Assembly: GCA_012516015.1 (NCBI GenBank)
Contig: JAAYXG010000446.1
Location: 1 to 6,555, forward strand
Length of the DNA: 6,555 nucleotides
DNA from: Lysobacteraceae bacterium
GTDB lineage: Bacteria > Pseudomonadota > Gammaproteobacteria > Steroidobacterales > Steroidobacteraceae
Direction: 5' to 3'
Shown one piece after another: positions 1-6,070 of the stretch (the first letter of the stretch is position 1; each line of letters starts with the position of its first letter). The notes beneath the pieces are model-generated. The model searched no databases, was not told the DNA's origin, and saw only the letters and a program-made list of their open reading frames with translations. The position numbers and the translations under genes were made by a program.

Positions 1-1
1 G

Positions 2-283
2 CTCGCGGGTGACGGCGTGCACGTCAATGTTTCGGGGGCGGGGATCGCGGCGGCGGCTCCGCGTCGCGAGGAAGCGCAGAAGTTCCTCGAATGGCTCACG
101 CAACCCGAAGCGCAGTCGATGTTCGCGGATGCCAACCTCGAATATCCCGCGAATCCCAACGTAGCGCCGGATCCCCTCGTCGCCTCCTGGGGAACGTTCC
201 GCGCGAGCTCATTGAATGTCGCGAAAGCGGGTGAGCTGCAGCCGCTTGCGGTTCGACTGATGGACCGTGCAGGGTTCCGCTGA
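2..283 (+). CDS. fbpA: Ferric iron ABC transporter, periplasmic binding protein (C-terminal 93 residues, 5' end outside window)
   Basis: This is the tail of a periplasmic binding protein that captures Fe3+ and hands it to the permease encoded next. The frame is open from the left edge, so the GTG at 17 is an internal valine codon, not a start. What can be seen is the family's typical C-terminal block: VNVSGAGIAAAAPRREEAQKFLEWL, then a PEAQ helix, the EYPANPNVAPDP segment and the ending QPLAVRLMDRAGFR. FbpA/FutA-type iron binders share the SGAG, EYP.NP and LMDRAG(W/F) signatures. The iron-ligand tyrosines and the signal peptide would lie upstream and cannot be checked. The stop is 9 nt before the permease start, as expected for the first gene of an operon. 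Substrate assignment to ferric iron is by family and neighbours; other group 1 cations or polyamines are much less likely. Confidence 0.87.
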   Translation, partial: LAGDGVHVNVSGAGIAAAAPRREEAQKFLEWLTQPEAQSMFADANLEYPANPNVAPDPLVASWGTFRASSLNVAKAGELQPLAVRLMDRAGFR

Positions 284-292
284 CGCCGTACC

Positions 293-1951
293 ATGTCGGC
301 TGTCGCTGTCGAGCTGGAAGGCCCACGTTCACGAGGAGTCAGGAATAGCCGCAGTTTTTTGCTCCTCCTGCTGCTGTGTCTGCCGGCGCTCGTGCCATTG
401 TTCGTCGTACTGACGGCGGTGTTCACGCCTGAAGTGGAGATCTGGTCTCATCTGGCTCGATACGTGTTGCCGGTCGTGACGACGAACACGCTCGTGCTCG
501 TCGTCGGCGTTTCCGTCGGCGCGGCACTGCTCGGGACTTCGCTCGCCTGGCTCACGTCCACGTGCGAGTTTCCCGGTCGGCGGATTTTCGAGTGGGCGCT
601 CTTGCTGCCGCTCGCGATGCCCGGTTACGTGCTCGCTTTCATCGCAGTGGGCTTTCTCGATTTCACGGGGCCGCTGCAGACGTGGCTGCGAGGAGCGTTC
701 GGCTCATCGAGTTGGTTTCCGTCGATTCGTTCGACCGGCGGCGTGATTCTCGTGCTGACGTTTTCCTTGTATCCGTATGTTTATTTGCTCGCCCGCGGCG
801 CCTTTCTCACGCAAGGCCGAAGAGCACAGGAGGCGGCGCGCACGCTTGGTATGACGCCGATGCGAGCACTTTGGCGCGTCGTTCTCCCGATGGCGCGGCC
901 GTGGATCGTCGCAGGCACCGCGCTCGTGGCGATGGAAACACTCGCCGATTTCGGGACGGTCGCCGTGTTCAACTACGACACTTTTACGACCGCGATCTAT
1001 CGGGCTTGGTTCGGCATGTTCTCGGTCAACGCGGCGCTCGAGCTCGCGGCCGTGCTGCTCGTATTCGTATTCATTGCGTTCGCGCTCGAGCGTCGCTCGC
1101 GCGCGAACTTGCGTTTCGCGACGGCGCGCGACCTGAGCAGGCAGGCCGTGCGCATCGAGCTGCGAGGCGTACGGGCGGTCGTGGCCTCGCTGTGCGCGGC
1201 GCTCGTGCTCGGTCTCGGCTTCGTGCTCCCGGTCTTGCAGCTCGTCGTGTGGGCGTTCGCTCGCGCCGCGAGCGATCTGGATGCGCGCTATTTCGAATTC
1301 ATCCTGCACAGTGTCCTGCTCGCGGGCTCCGCTGCGATCATCATTACGGGCGCGAGCTTGCTGGTGGCGTACCTCGAACGACAGTACGGGTCGACGCCCG
1401 TCCGAGCGCTCGTGCGGATATCGACCATGGGCTACGCCGTTCCGGGCACTGTGCTCGCGGTCGGCATCCTCGTCCCGATCATCGGTCTCAACAACGTCCT
1501 GCAGCACGGCTTGTCGACGTGGCTTGGGGATGCGGCGCCCTCCTTGCTGCTACAGGGAACGCTCGCGACGGTGCTGCTCGCGTACTTTGCGCGGTTCTTG
1601 GCGGTCGGATTCAATCCCATCGAAAGCGGCCTCAGTCGAATCACTGCGACGATCGACGAAGCGGCGATCACGCTAGGCGCGGCCGGTACGGCGCTCTTGC
1701 GGCGTGTGCACGTGCCGCTCCTGCGCACGAGCCTGATGACGGCAGCGATTCTCGTGTTCGTCGACGTGATGAAAGAGATGCCCATCACGCTCATCGCACG
1801 CCCATTCGGCTGGGATACCCTTGCCGTACGCGTGTTCGAGATGACATCGGAAGGGGAGTGGGAGCGGGCGGCCCTGCCGGCGCTCGCCATCGTCCTCGTC
1901 GGATTGATCCCCGCGGCGATGCTGACTCGTCGAGGTGAGCATGTGGCTTGA
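293..1951 (+). CDS. fbpB: Ferric iron ABC transporter, fused two-domain permease
   Basis: Inner-membrane channel of the iron importer, 552 residues, with two binding-protein-dependent permease domains fused in one chain, as is usual for FbpB/FutB. A short basic N-terminus (RSRGVRNSR) leads into a first TM helix at about 21-44. I estimate about 12 TM helices in all. Each half carries the cytoplasmic EAA coupling loop that docks on the ATPase: EAARTLG at about 180-186 followed by LP, and EAAITLG at about 456-462 followed by VPLL. The C-terminal stretch DVMKEMPITLIARPFGWDTLAVRVFEM is highly characteristic of ferric-iron permeases. The ATG at 293 follows the binding-protein stop by 9 nt. No strong Shine-Dalgarno is visible, so coupled translation is likely. 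The 3' end overlaps the ATPase gene. Nothing appears truncated. Confidence 0.94.
   Translation: MSAVAVELEGPRSRGVRNSRSFLLLLLLCLPALVPLFVVLTAVFTPEVEIWSHLARYVLPVVTTNTLVLVVGVSVGAALLGTSLAWLTSTCEFPGRRIFEWALLLPLAMPGYVLAFIAVGFLDFTGPLQTWLRGAFGSSSWFPSIRSTGGVILVLTFSLYPYVYLLARGAFLTQGRRAQEAARTLGMTPMRALWRVVLPMARPWIVAGTALVAMETLADFGTVAVFNYDTFTTAIYRAWFGMFSVNAALELAAVLLVFVFIAFALERRSRANLRFATARDLSRQAVRIELRGVRAVVASLCAALVLGLGFVLPVLQLVVWAFARAASDLDARYFEFILHSVLLAGSAAIIITGASLLVAYLERQYGSTPVRALVRISTMGYAVPGTVLAVGILVPIIGLNNVLQHGLSTWLGDAAPSLLLQGTLATVLLAYFARFLAVGFNPIESGLSRITATIDEAAITLGAAGTALLRRVHVPLLRTSLMTAAILVFVDVMKEMPITLIARPFGWDTLAVRVFEMTSEGEWERAALPALAIVLVGLIPAAMLTRRGEHVA
1932..1937 (+). promoter_or_regulatory. Ribosome binding site deciding the ATPase start
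   Basis: GAGGTG lies inside the 3' end of the permease gene, with GAGG 5 nt before the ATG at 1941. The in-frame GTG at 1935 is part of this Shine-Dalgarno itself and has no purine-rich sequence upstream, so ATG 1941 is the better start. Confidence 0.6.
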
Positions 1952-2984
1952 GCTGATCGATGTCGCTCGCACGTTCGGCACCCGCGCTGCGGTGAACGGC
2001 CTTTCGTTTCAGCTCGAGCGCGGTGCGATCGGTTGCCTTCTCGGTCCGAGCGGATGCGGCAAGACGACGGCCCTTCGATGTATCGCAGGGTTCGAATCGA
2101 TCGATGCCGGAACGATTCGGGCGCAGGGCACGGTGCTTGCGCAACCCGGCAGGTCCCTGCCGCCGGAGCGGCGCCACATCGGTATGGTGTTTCAGGATCT
2201 GGCGCTGTTCCCGCATCTCACGGTTCAGGAAAACGTCGCCTTCGGCCTGACGCGTCTTTCGCGCGATGAGCGTGCGCGTCGAGTCGGCGAGCTGTTGGAG
2301 GTCGTGGGCTTGTCGGATCGCCGCACGCAGTACCCGCACCAGCTCTCCGGAGGGGAACAGCAGCGCGTGGCGTTGGCGAGAGCACTCGCGCCGAAGCCGG
2401 ACATCGTCTTGCTCGACGAACCGTTCTCGAGCCTCGATATCGAGCTACGCGAGCGGCTGAGCGTCGAAGTGCGCTCGGTCCTGAAACAGCTCGGTGCCAC
2501 GGCGCTGCTCGTGACTCACGATCAACAGGAAGCATTCACGGTGGCCGATGTCGTCGGCGTCATGCGCGACGGCAAGCTCGAGCAATGGGCCACTCCTTAC
2601 GATCTCTACCATCGGCCGGCGACGCGCTTCGTTGCGGATTTCATCGGCCAAGGCGTCTTTCTGCTCGGAGACGTCGTCAGCCCGAACGCAGTGCAGACGG
2701 AGGTGGGCGTCGTGCATATGAATGGCGCGGGCGAGATGCGGCCCGGACAACGGGTGGATCTGTTGTTGCGCCCCGATGACGTTCTGCACGACGACGCGAG
2801 CTCGCTCACTGCGGAGGTCTGCGCGCGTGCGTTTCGAGGCGCCGAGTTCCTGTATACGCTCAAGCTTCCGAGCGGCGCACGTCTCCTTTCTCTCGTGCCG
2901 AGCCATCACGATCACGCCATCGGCGAGCACATCGGCATTCGCATCGAGCCGGATCACGTCGTGGCGTTCGAGAGAGAGGAGTGA
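1941..2984 (+). CDS. fbpC: Ferric iron ABC transporter, ATP-binding protein
   Basis: Cytoplasmic ATPase powering the iron importer, 347 residues from ATG 1941 (349 from the less likely GTG 1935). All nucleotide-binding motifs are intact: Walker A GPSGCGKTT at 35-43, Q-loop glutamine 85 in VFQDLALFPH, signature LSGGEQQ at 135-141, Walker B IVLLDEP with catalytic Glu160, D-loop SSLD at 163-166 and switch His193 in VTHDQQEA. Beyond about residue 240 the chain has the OB-like TOBE extension typical of this class (LLLRPDDV, then EFLYTLKLPSGARL). The start codon overlaps the permease gene by 11 nt, indicating translational coupling. The sugar or putrescine ATPases MalK and PotA share this architecture, but the neighbouring iron binder and FbpB-type permease fix the assignment. 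The gene ends 13 nt from the end of the convergent FecCD permease gene. Confidence 0.94.
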   Translation: MWLELIDVARTFGTRAAVNGLSFQLERGAIGCLLGPSGCGKTTALRCIAGFESIDAGTIRAQGTVLAQPGRSLPPERRHIGMVFQDLALFPHLTVQENVAFGLTRLSRDERARRVGELLEVVGLSDRRTQYPHQLSGGEQQRVALARALAPKPDIVLLDEPFSSLDIELRERLSVEVRSVLKQLGATALLVTHDQQEAFTVADVVGVMRDGKLEQWATPYDLYHRPATRFVADFIGQGVFLLGDVVSPNAVQTEVGVVHMNGAGEMRPGQRVDLLLRPDDVLHDDASSLTAEVCARAFRGAEFLYTLKLPSGARLLSLVPSHHDHAIGEHIGIRIEPDHVVAFEREE

Positions 2985-2997
2985 CGTGGTGACGTCG

Positions 2998-4020
2998 TCA
3001 GCGTAGTGCCGCGGCGTTGCGCTTCATCAAGATCAAGAACAACGGCACGCCGATCAGTGCCGTGAGCGCGCCGACCGGCAGTTGGCGTGGCGCGAACAAA
3101 GTGCGCGCGCAGAGGTCGGCCAACATGACGAGCGTACCGCCGAGCAGCGCCGCGGCCGGCAGCACGACTCTGTGATCCGCGCCGAGCAGCAGCCGAACGA
3201 GATGCGGTGTCACGAGGCCCACGAACCCGATCGTGCCTGCGCTCGTCACTGCAACGGCTGTCAATATCGAGCTTCCGATGAAGATCCCGATTCGCAATAG
3301 ATCGACAGGCGCGCCGAGCACACGCGCCTGAATCTCGCCCCGTGCGAGCAAGTTCAGATGGCGCGCGAGCGGTAGGCCGACGAGCACTGCGAGGCTCGCG
3401 GTGACGAGCAGCAGCATCGGCTGAGTTGCGAGCGACAGATCGCCCATGAGCCAAAAGAGCATTCCTCTGAGCTCGGTATCCTCGCCGAGCGCGAGCAGCA
3501 TCGTCACGATCGCTCCGGTTCCCGCTGCCACGACGATTCCTGTGAGCAGCAAGCGAACGGGCGTCCAGCTGCCTTCGTCGTGGGCCAAGGCAAAGACGAG
3601 TAGTGTCGCCATGAGCGCACCCAACGTGGCGCTCATGCTCACCGCGAACCCCGTGAGCCCGAGCAAGATCGCCGAAAGCGCAGCGACGGCAGCCCCTCCG
3701 GAGACGCCCATCACGAACGGGTCCGCCAGCGGGTTTCGCAGCAGCACTTGCATGAGCACGCCCGCGAGCGCGAGCGTGCTGCCTGCGCCGAACGCGCTCA
3801 GGGCGCGCGGAAGCCGCAGATCGTAGATCAAGGTGCGCGCCAACCCGTCGTCGGCGGAGAATGCGCCTGCGAGCTCGCGCCACGGGAGATCGACACTTCC
3901 GATCGCAACTGACAGTAGGAGCGCGCCGAGGGCGGCGAGCGTCAGAGCGGCGTATACGACGAGGATGCGCGGGCGGTTCACGGCCAGACAGATTACCTGT
4001 CTTGCATCGGCGACGTCCAA
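2998..4020 (-). CDS. FecCD/BtuC-family ABC transporter permease (iron-chelate, heme or cobalamin type), no partner genes in window
   Basis: Inner-membrane permease of a type II importer, 340 residues and hydrophobic almost throughout (about 10 TM helices expected for the family). Family signatures are LRLPR at 68-72, the block LAGVLMQVLLRNPLADP followed by GVSGGA at about 85-110, GTIGFVGLVTPHLVR at 262-276 (the segment that precedes the ATPase-coupling helices), GADHR shortly after, and the C-terminal PVGALTALIGVPLFLILM. Such permeases work as homodimers with a BtuD/FecE-type ATPase and a BtuF/FecB-type binding protein; neither is encoded beside it here. The substrate cannot be read from sequence: ferric siderophore, heme and vitamin B12 are all possible. 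The chosen start is TTG at 4020, preceded by GGAAGAGG. A GTG at 3981 would give 327 residues starting MNRPRIL and is the main alternative. It is convergent with fbpC and divergent from rppH. Confidence 0.93.
   Translation of the reverse strand: MDVADARQVICLAVNRPRILVVYAALTLAALGALLLSVAIGSVDLPWRELAGAFSADDGLARTLIYDLRLPRALSAFGAGSTLALAGVLMQVLLRNPLADPFVMGVSGGAAVAALSAILLGLTGFAVSMSATLGALMATLLVFALAHDEGSWTPVRLLLTGIVVAAGTGAIVTMLLALGEDTELRGMLFWLMGDLSLATQPMLLLVTASLAVLVGLPLARHLNLLARGEIQARVLGAPVDLLRIGIFIGSSILTAVAVTSAGTIGFVGLVTPHLVRLLLGADHRVVLPAAALLGGTLVMLADLCARTLFAPRQLPVGALTALIGVPLFLILMKRNAAALR
3986..4002. repeat. Inverted repeat AGACAG-ATTAC-CTGTCT at the FecCD permease 5' end
   Basis: Perfect 6-bp arms are separated by 5 nt. 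With the TTG start (4020) the repeat falls in codons 7-12 of the permease. With the GTG start (3981) it sits 4 nt upstream of the start codon, where it could be an operator or a translation-control hairpin. Six-base arms can arise by chance; its position is the only reason to list it. Confidence 0.35.
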
Positions 4021-4023
4021 ATG

Positions 4024-4031
4024 CCTCTTCC
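4024..4031 (-). promoter_or_regulatory. Ribosome binding site for the TTG start of the FecCD permease
   Basis: Reading the minus strand, GGAAGAGG is followed by CAT and then TTG (4020-4018). The GGAAG core is 6-7 nt from the start codon. This is the only good Shine-Dalgarno near either candidate start. Confidence 0.5.
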
Positions 4032-4073
4032 GGAACGGCGTGCGAGCTCGCCGCTATTCGCTGCTCTAGTTGT

Positions 4074-4097
4074 GTGGAACAATCGAGGCTTGTCCAC
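4074..4097 (+). repeat. Leader hairpin 1 upstream of rppH
   Basis: GTGGA-A-CAA pairs with TTGTCCAC: 8 base pairs with a single bulged A (4079) and a 7-nt loop. It lies 39 nt upstream of the rppH ATG in the divergent spacer. There is no T-run after it, so it is not a Rho-independent terminator. Confidence 0.45.
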
Positions 4098-4100
4098 CTT

Positions 4101-4120
4101 CGACGGCCATCGCGCCGTCG
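4101..4120 (+). repeat. Leader hairpin 2 upstream of rppH
   Basis: CGACGGC and GCCGTCG form a perfect 7-bp GC-rich stem around a 6-nt loop (CATCGC). It starts 3 nt after hairpin 1 and ends 16 nt before the rppH ATG. No T-tract follows. The rest of the 116-nt spacer (4021-4136) shows no convincing promoter, Fur-like site or cobalamin riboswitch by eye. Confidence 0.5.
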
Positions 4121-4136
4121 CAACCCACTCGAGAGC

Positions 4137-4754
4137 ATGACCGATACGATCGATGCAGACGGCTTTCGCGCGAACGTCGGGATCGTCCTGATCCGCGACG
4201 ATCGCCAAGTCTTCCTCGGAGGGCGCACCGGCGGTCGGGGTTGGCAGTTTCCGCAGGGAGGCGTGCGGCAAGGGGAGTCGCCCGAAGAGGCGCTGTTTCG
4301 CGAGCTCACGGAAGAGGTCGGCCTCGAGCGCGGGGACGTGCGCTTGCTTGCGTCGACCCGCAGTTGGCTTCGCTATCGCTTGCCGAAGCAGTACGTCCGT
4401 CGAAACAGTCAGCCTCCCTGCATCGGCCAAAAGCAACGCTGGTATCTGCTCGAGTTCACGGGCTCGGAAGAGCGTTTCAGATTCGATTCGACGAACGAGC
4501 CCGAGTTCGAGCGTTGGAGCTGGGTCGAGTACTGGACGCCGGTGCGCGAAGTGATTTTCTTCAAGCGTGCCGTCTACGCGCGAGCGCTCGATGAGCTCGC
4601 GCGAAAAGCGTTCCCGAACGATCCACCCGCGCTACCCGACTGGTTCGAGCAAGAGAAGCACCTGCGCAACTTGGCAAAGCGGCGGGAAGCGGCTCATCAA
4701 AACGCACGCGCGCTTCAGGATGCCCCGCCCGCGTCCGAGATCAAAAAGGCTTGA
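4137..4754 (+). CDS. rppH: RNA pyrophosphohydrolase RppH (Nudix hydrolase)
   Basis: Cytoplasmic enzyme that removes pyrophosphate from the 5' triphosphate of mRNAs (it also acts on dinucleoside polyphosphates), exposing them to RNase E decay. The protein has 205 residues. The Nudix box is complete at 41-63, running G-x5-E47-x7-R55-E56-L57-x-E59-E60-x-G62-L63, with the metal-binding glutamates present. The flanking segments match RppH rather than a generic Nudix protein: FRANVGIVL at 10-18, GWQFPQGG at 35-42, LLASTRSWLRYRLPK after the box, then CIGQKQRWYLLEF and WVEYWTPVREVIFFKR. It is about 30 residues longer than the E. coli protein because of a charged, Ala-rich C-terminal tail. ATG 4137 is chosen because homology begins right there; the frame is open further upstream but without family residues. 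The Shine-Dalgarno is weak (GAGAG is too close). The 3' end overlaps hemJ by 14 nt on the opposite strand. Confidence 0.96.
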   Translation: MTDTIDADGFRANVGIVLIRDDRQVFLGGRTGGRGWQFPQGGVRQGESPEEALFRELTEEVGLERGDVRLLASTRSWLRYRLPKQYVRRNSQPPCIGQKQRWYLLEFTGSEERFRFDSTNEPEFERWSWVEYWTPVREVIFFKRAVYARALDELARKAFPNDPPALPDWFEQEKHLRNLAKRREAAHQNARALQDAPPASEIKKA

Positions 4755-5157
4755 GCACCGCGAGCAGCACGATCGCGATCAGCAGGATCGTCGGCACCTC
4801 GTTGAACGCACGGTACCAGCGATCCGACCGGCGATTTCGGTCCTCGTCGAATGCGCGGACGATGCGATAGCACCACACGTGATAGACGACGAGGAGCGCC
4901 ACAAGGGCGAGCTTCGCGTGCATCCAGCCTGCGCTCAGAAGCGGCGGCGCACGCACGATCATCGACGCACCGAACACGGCGGCAAGCGTCCCCCCGATGG
5001 TCATCATGCCGAAGAGCTTGCGTTCCATTACCTTGAATCGCTCGCGGCCGGCCTCGTCCGAGGCGCCGGCGTGGTACACGAACAAGCGCGGCAAGTAGAA
5101 CAGACCTGCGAACCAGGTCACGACGAAGACGATGTGGAATGCCTTCAGCCAAAGCAT
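4741..5157 (-). CDS. hemJ: HemJ, membrane protoporphyrinogen IX oxidase
   Basis: Oxidises protoporphyrinogen IX to protoporphyrin IX, the step before ferrochelatase in heme synthesis, in the inner membrane. The protein has 138 residues, normal for HemJ (roughly 140-200). Four TM helices are visible at about 2-22, 50-68, 79-99 and 118-137. The N-terminal block LWLKAFHIVFVVTWFAGLFYLPRLFVYH carries the conserved His8 and Arg24 of the family, and GWMHAKLALV holds the conserved lysine (Lys82). The second half, with VYHVWCYRIVRAF and ending RAFNEVPTILLIAIVLLAVLKPF, is also typical. ATG 5157 gives the exact family N-terminus but has no recognisable Shine-Dalgarno. The stop codon lies inside the 3' end of rppH, which is tail to tail with it. 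Promoter elements must lie in 5158-5323, shared with the divergent membrane-protein gene. The alternative names are YP_/UPF0093-style 'CopD-like' annotations; HemJ is much the better match. Confidence 0.92.
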   Translation of the reverse strand: MLWLKAFHIVFVVTWFAGLFYLPRLFVYHAGASDEAGRERFKVMERKLFGMMTIGGTLAAVFGASMIVRAPPLLSAGWMHAKLALVALLVVYHVWCYRIVRAFDEDRNRRSDRWYRAFNEVPTILLIAIVLLAVLKPF

Positions 5158-5188
5158 AGTGTCGAGTCTTAGCAGCGTGCGCGACGCC

Positions 5189-5245
5189 CGGCGGCGATGC
5201 GAGGCTCGGGGAGCAACTGATGCTCGTTGCGGGGAGTCGCCGCCG
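5189..5245. repeat. Nested inverted repeats in the hemJ / membrane-protein divergent spacer
   Basis: CGGCGGCGA (5189-5197) and TCGCCGCCG (5237-5245) are perfect 9-bp complements. Between them a direct repeat CGGGGAG occurs twice (5207-5213 and 5230-5236), with an inner inverted repeat GAGCA/TGCTC (5211-5215, 5221-5225). It lies 32-88 nt upstream of the hemJ ATG, that is, in its promoter or leader. The function is unknown; GC-rich sequence makes some self-complementarity expected. Confidence 0.4.
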
Positions 5246-5284
5246 TATTCCTTGCACCGAGTCGCATTACGTCAGGTGTGAGTG

Positions 5285-5293
5285 TGGTCTAAT
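5285..5293 (+). promoter_or_regulatory. Candidate extended -10 promoter element for the coiled-coil membrane-protein gene
   Basis: TGG followed by TCTAAT (5288-5293) matches an extended -10 (TGn-TATAAT with one mismatch in the hexamer). No good -35 is found 17 nt upstream, which extended -10 promoters can tolerate. Transcription would start near 5300, giving a leader of about 24 nt. Confidence 0.4.
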
Positions 5294-5306
5294 CTTCGGA
5301 AGATTA
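5290..5306. promoter_or_regulatory. Perfect 17-bp palindrome, candidate operator
   Basis: TAATCTTC-G-GAAGATTA: 8-bp arms around one central base, AT-rich within a GC-rich region. It overlaps the candidate -10 element and the inferred transcription start, and ends 17 nt before the ATG at 5324. That is a classical repressor-site position. The regulator is unknown. Confidence 0.5.
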
Positions 5307-5323
5307 CCTGCAAATTCCGAACG

Positions 5324-6064
5324 ATGGCAGATCACGCACCCTTGCGCACGGGCCGGCTGGTGGTCCGGTACCATGCACCGTGGCGTCGGCGCGCGATTGC
5401 GATCGGCTCCGCGATCGGGCTCGTGCTGCTGCTGTTCGGCACATTCGAGTACGGACGCTACCGCAGCGGATACAGCAAGTACACGGAGCTCCAACACCGG
5501 CGCGAGCTGAGCGCGACGATCGATCGGCTCGAGAAGGAGAACGAGCAGTTGCGCCAGGCGGCCGCTGCCGCGGAGCTTGCGCGGGAAGTGGATCGAAAAG
5601 CCTATGCGGATGTGGAGAAGAATCTGGCCGATTTACAGGCGCAGGTCCTGAAACATCGCGAAGAGCTGACGTTCTACCGCGGCATCGTATCGCCGGAGGA
5701 CGGCATCGGCGGCCTTCGTATTCAGCGTTTCCAAGTGCTGCCCGGAGGGGCGGAGCAACACTTTCGATTGCGCTTAGTGCTCGTACAATCGATGCGACAA
5801 GACGCGGTCGTCTCGGGCTCCGTCCGCATTCAGATCGAAGGCGTACAGGACAACAAACCGACCGAGCTCGCGCTCTCGGAGGCTCGAGCGGAGCCTACCG
5901 GGGATGCCAACTTGCCGTTTCGTTTCCGATACTTTCAAAATCTGGAGCAGGACATCGTGCTGCCGCAGGGTTTCGAACCGCGCGCGATCAATGTAGAAGT
6001 ACGCACCGCGAAGCTCGCACCGGTGCGAGAATCGTATCCTTGGCAGGTGCAAATCGAGAGTTGA
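5324..6064 (+). CDS. Inner-membrane protein with one TM helix and a long coiled coil (probably DUF6776 type), bactofilin neighbour
   Basis: The function is not known. The 246-residue protein begins with a basic cytoplasmic segment (RRR at 21-23), followed by a single TM helix at about 24-41. A charged heptad-rich coiled coil spans about 52-118 (IDRLEKENEQLRQ, VEKNLADLQAQVLKHREEL). Next comes FYRGIVSPEDGIGGLRIQRFQVLPGG and a periplasmic domain of alternating hydrophobic strands to the end (FRLRLVLVQSMRQ, VSGSVRIQIEG, RFRYFQNLEQDIVLPQGFEP). The family name is from memory of this FYRGIVSPEDG block and is less certain than the architecture. There is no HxH or other peptidase or hydrolase signature. 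ATG 5324 is preferred over the in-frame GTG at 5282 because the latter would place the TCTAAT element and the palindrome inside the gene. The stop is 111 nt from the bactofilin start, suggesting one transcript. Confidence 0.8.
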   Translation: MADHAPLRTGRLVVRYHAPWRRRAIAIGSAIGLVLLLFGTFEYGRYRSGYSKYTELQHRRELSATIDRLEKENEQLRQAAAAAELAREVDRKAYADVEKNLADLQAQVLKHREELTFYRGIVSPEDGIGGLRIQRFQVLPGGAEQHFRLRLVLVQSMRQDAVVSGSVRIQIEGVQDNKPTELALSEARAEPTGDANLPFRFRYFQNLEQDIVLPQGFEPRAINVEVRTAKLAPVRESYPWQVQIES

Positions 6065-6070
6065 CGAGAT

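Noticed and set aside
704..1507. Long minus-strand and alternative plus-strand open frames within the iron permease gene
   Set aside because: Composition is dominated by Arg, Asp, His and Glu with no hydrophobic core or motif. The fbpB frame explains the region completely.
3990..3999. Shared 10-mer AGATTACCTG at the FecCD 5' end and at 5301-5310 upstream of the coiled-coil gene, as a common regulator site
   Set aside because: Several 10-nt matches are expected by chance in a window this size, and the two copies lie in different symmetry contexts (different palindromes).
3861..4136. N-terminal extension of RppH into the upstream open frame
   Set aside because: The 92 extra residues are Arg-rich, overlap the FecCD permease gene and have no counterpart in RppH, whose family N-terminus starts at ATG 4137.
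4021..4136. Cobalamin riboswitch or Fur box in front of the FecCD permease
   Set aside because: The spacer is only 116 nt, shorter than a full cobalamin riboswitch. I see no conserved B12-box core and no AT-rich Fur-like palindrome.
2954..4309. Long minus-strand open frame overlapping the FecCD permease and rppH in a different frame
   Set aside because: The translation is Arg/Ala/Ser-rich low-complexity sequence with no family features. It is the expected shadow of GC-rich codons, and both overlapped genes are unmistakable.
5282..5323. GTG 5282 as the start of the coiled-coil membrane protein
   Set aside because: The added 14 residues would place the -10-like element and the 17-bp palindrome inside the coding sequence, and no Shine-Dalgarno precedes it.
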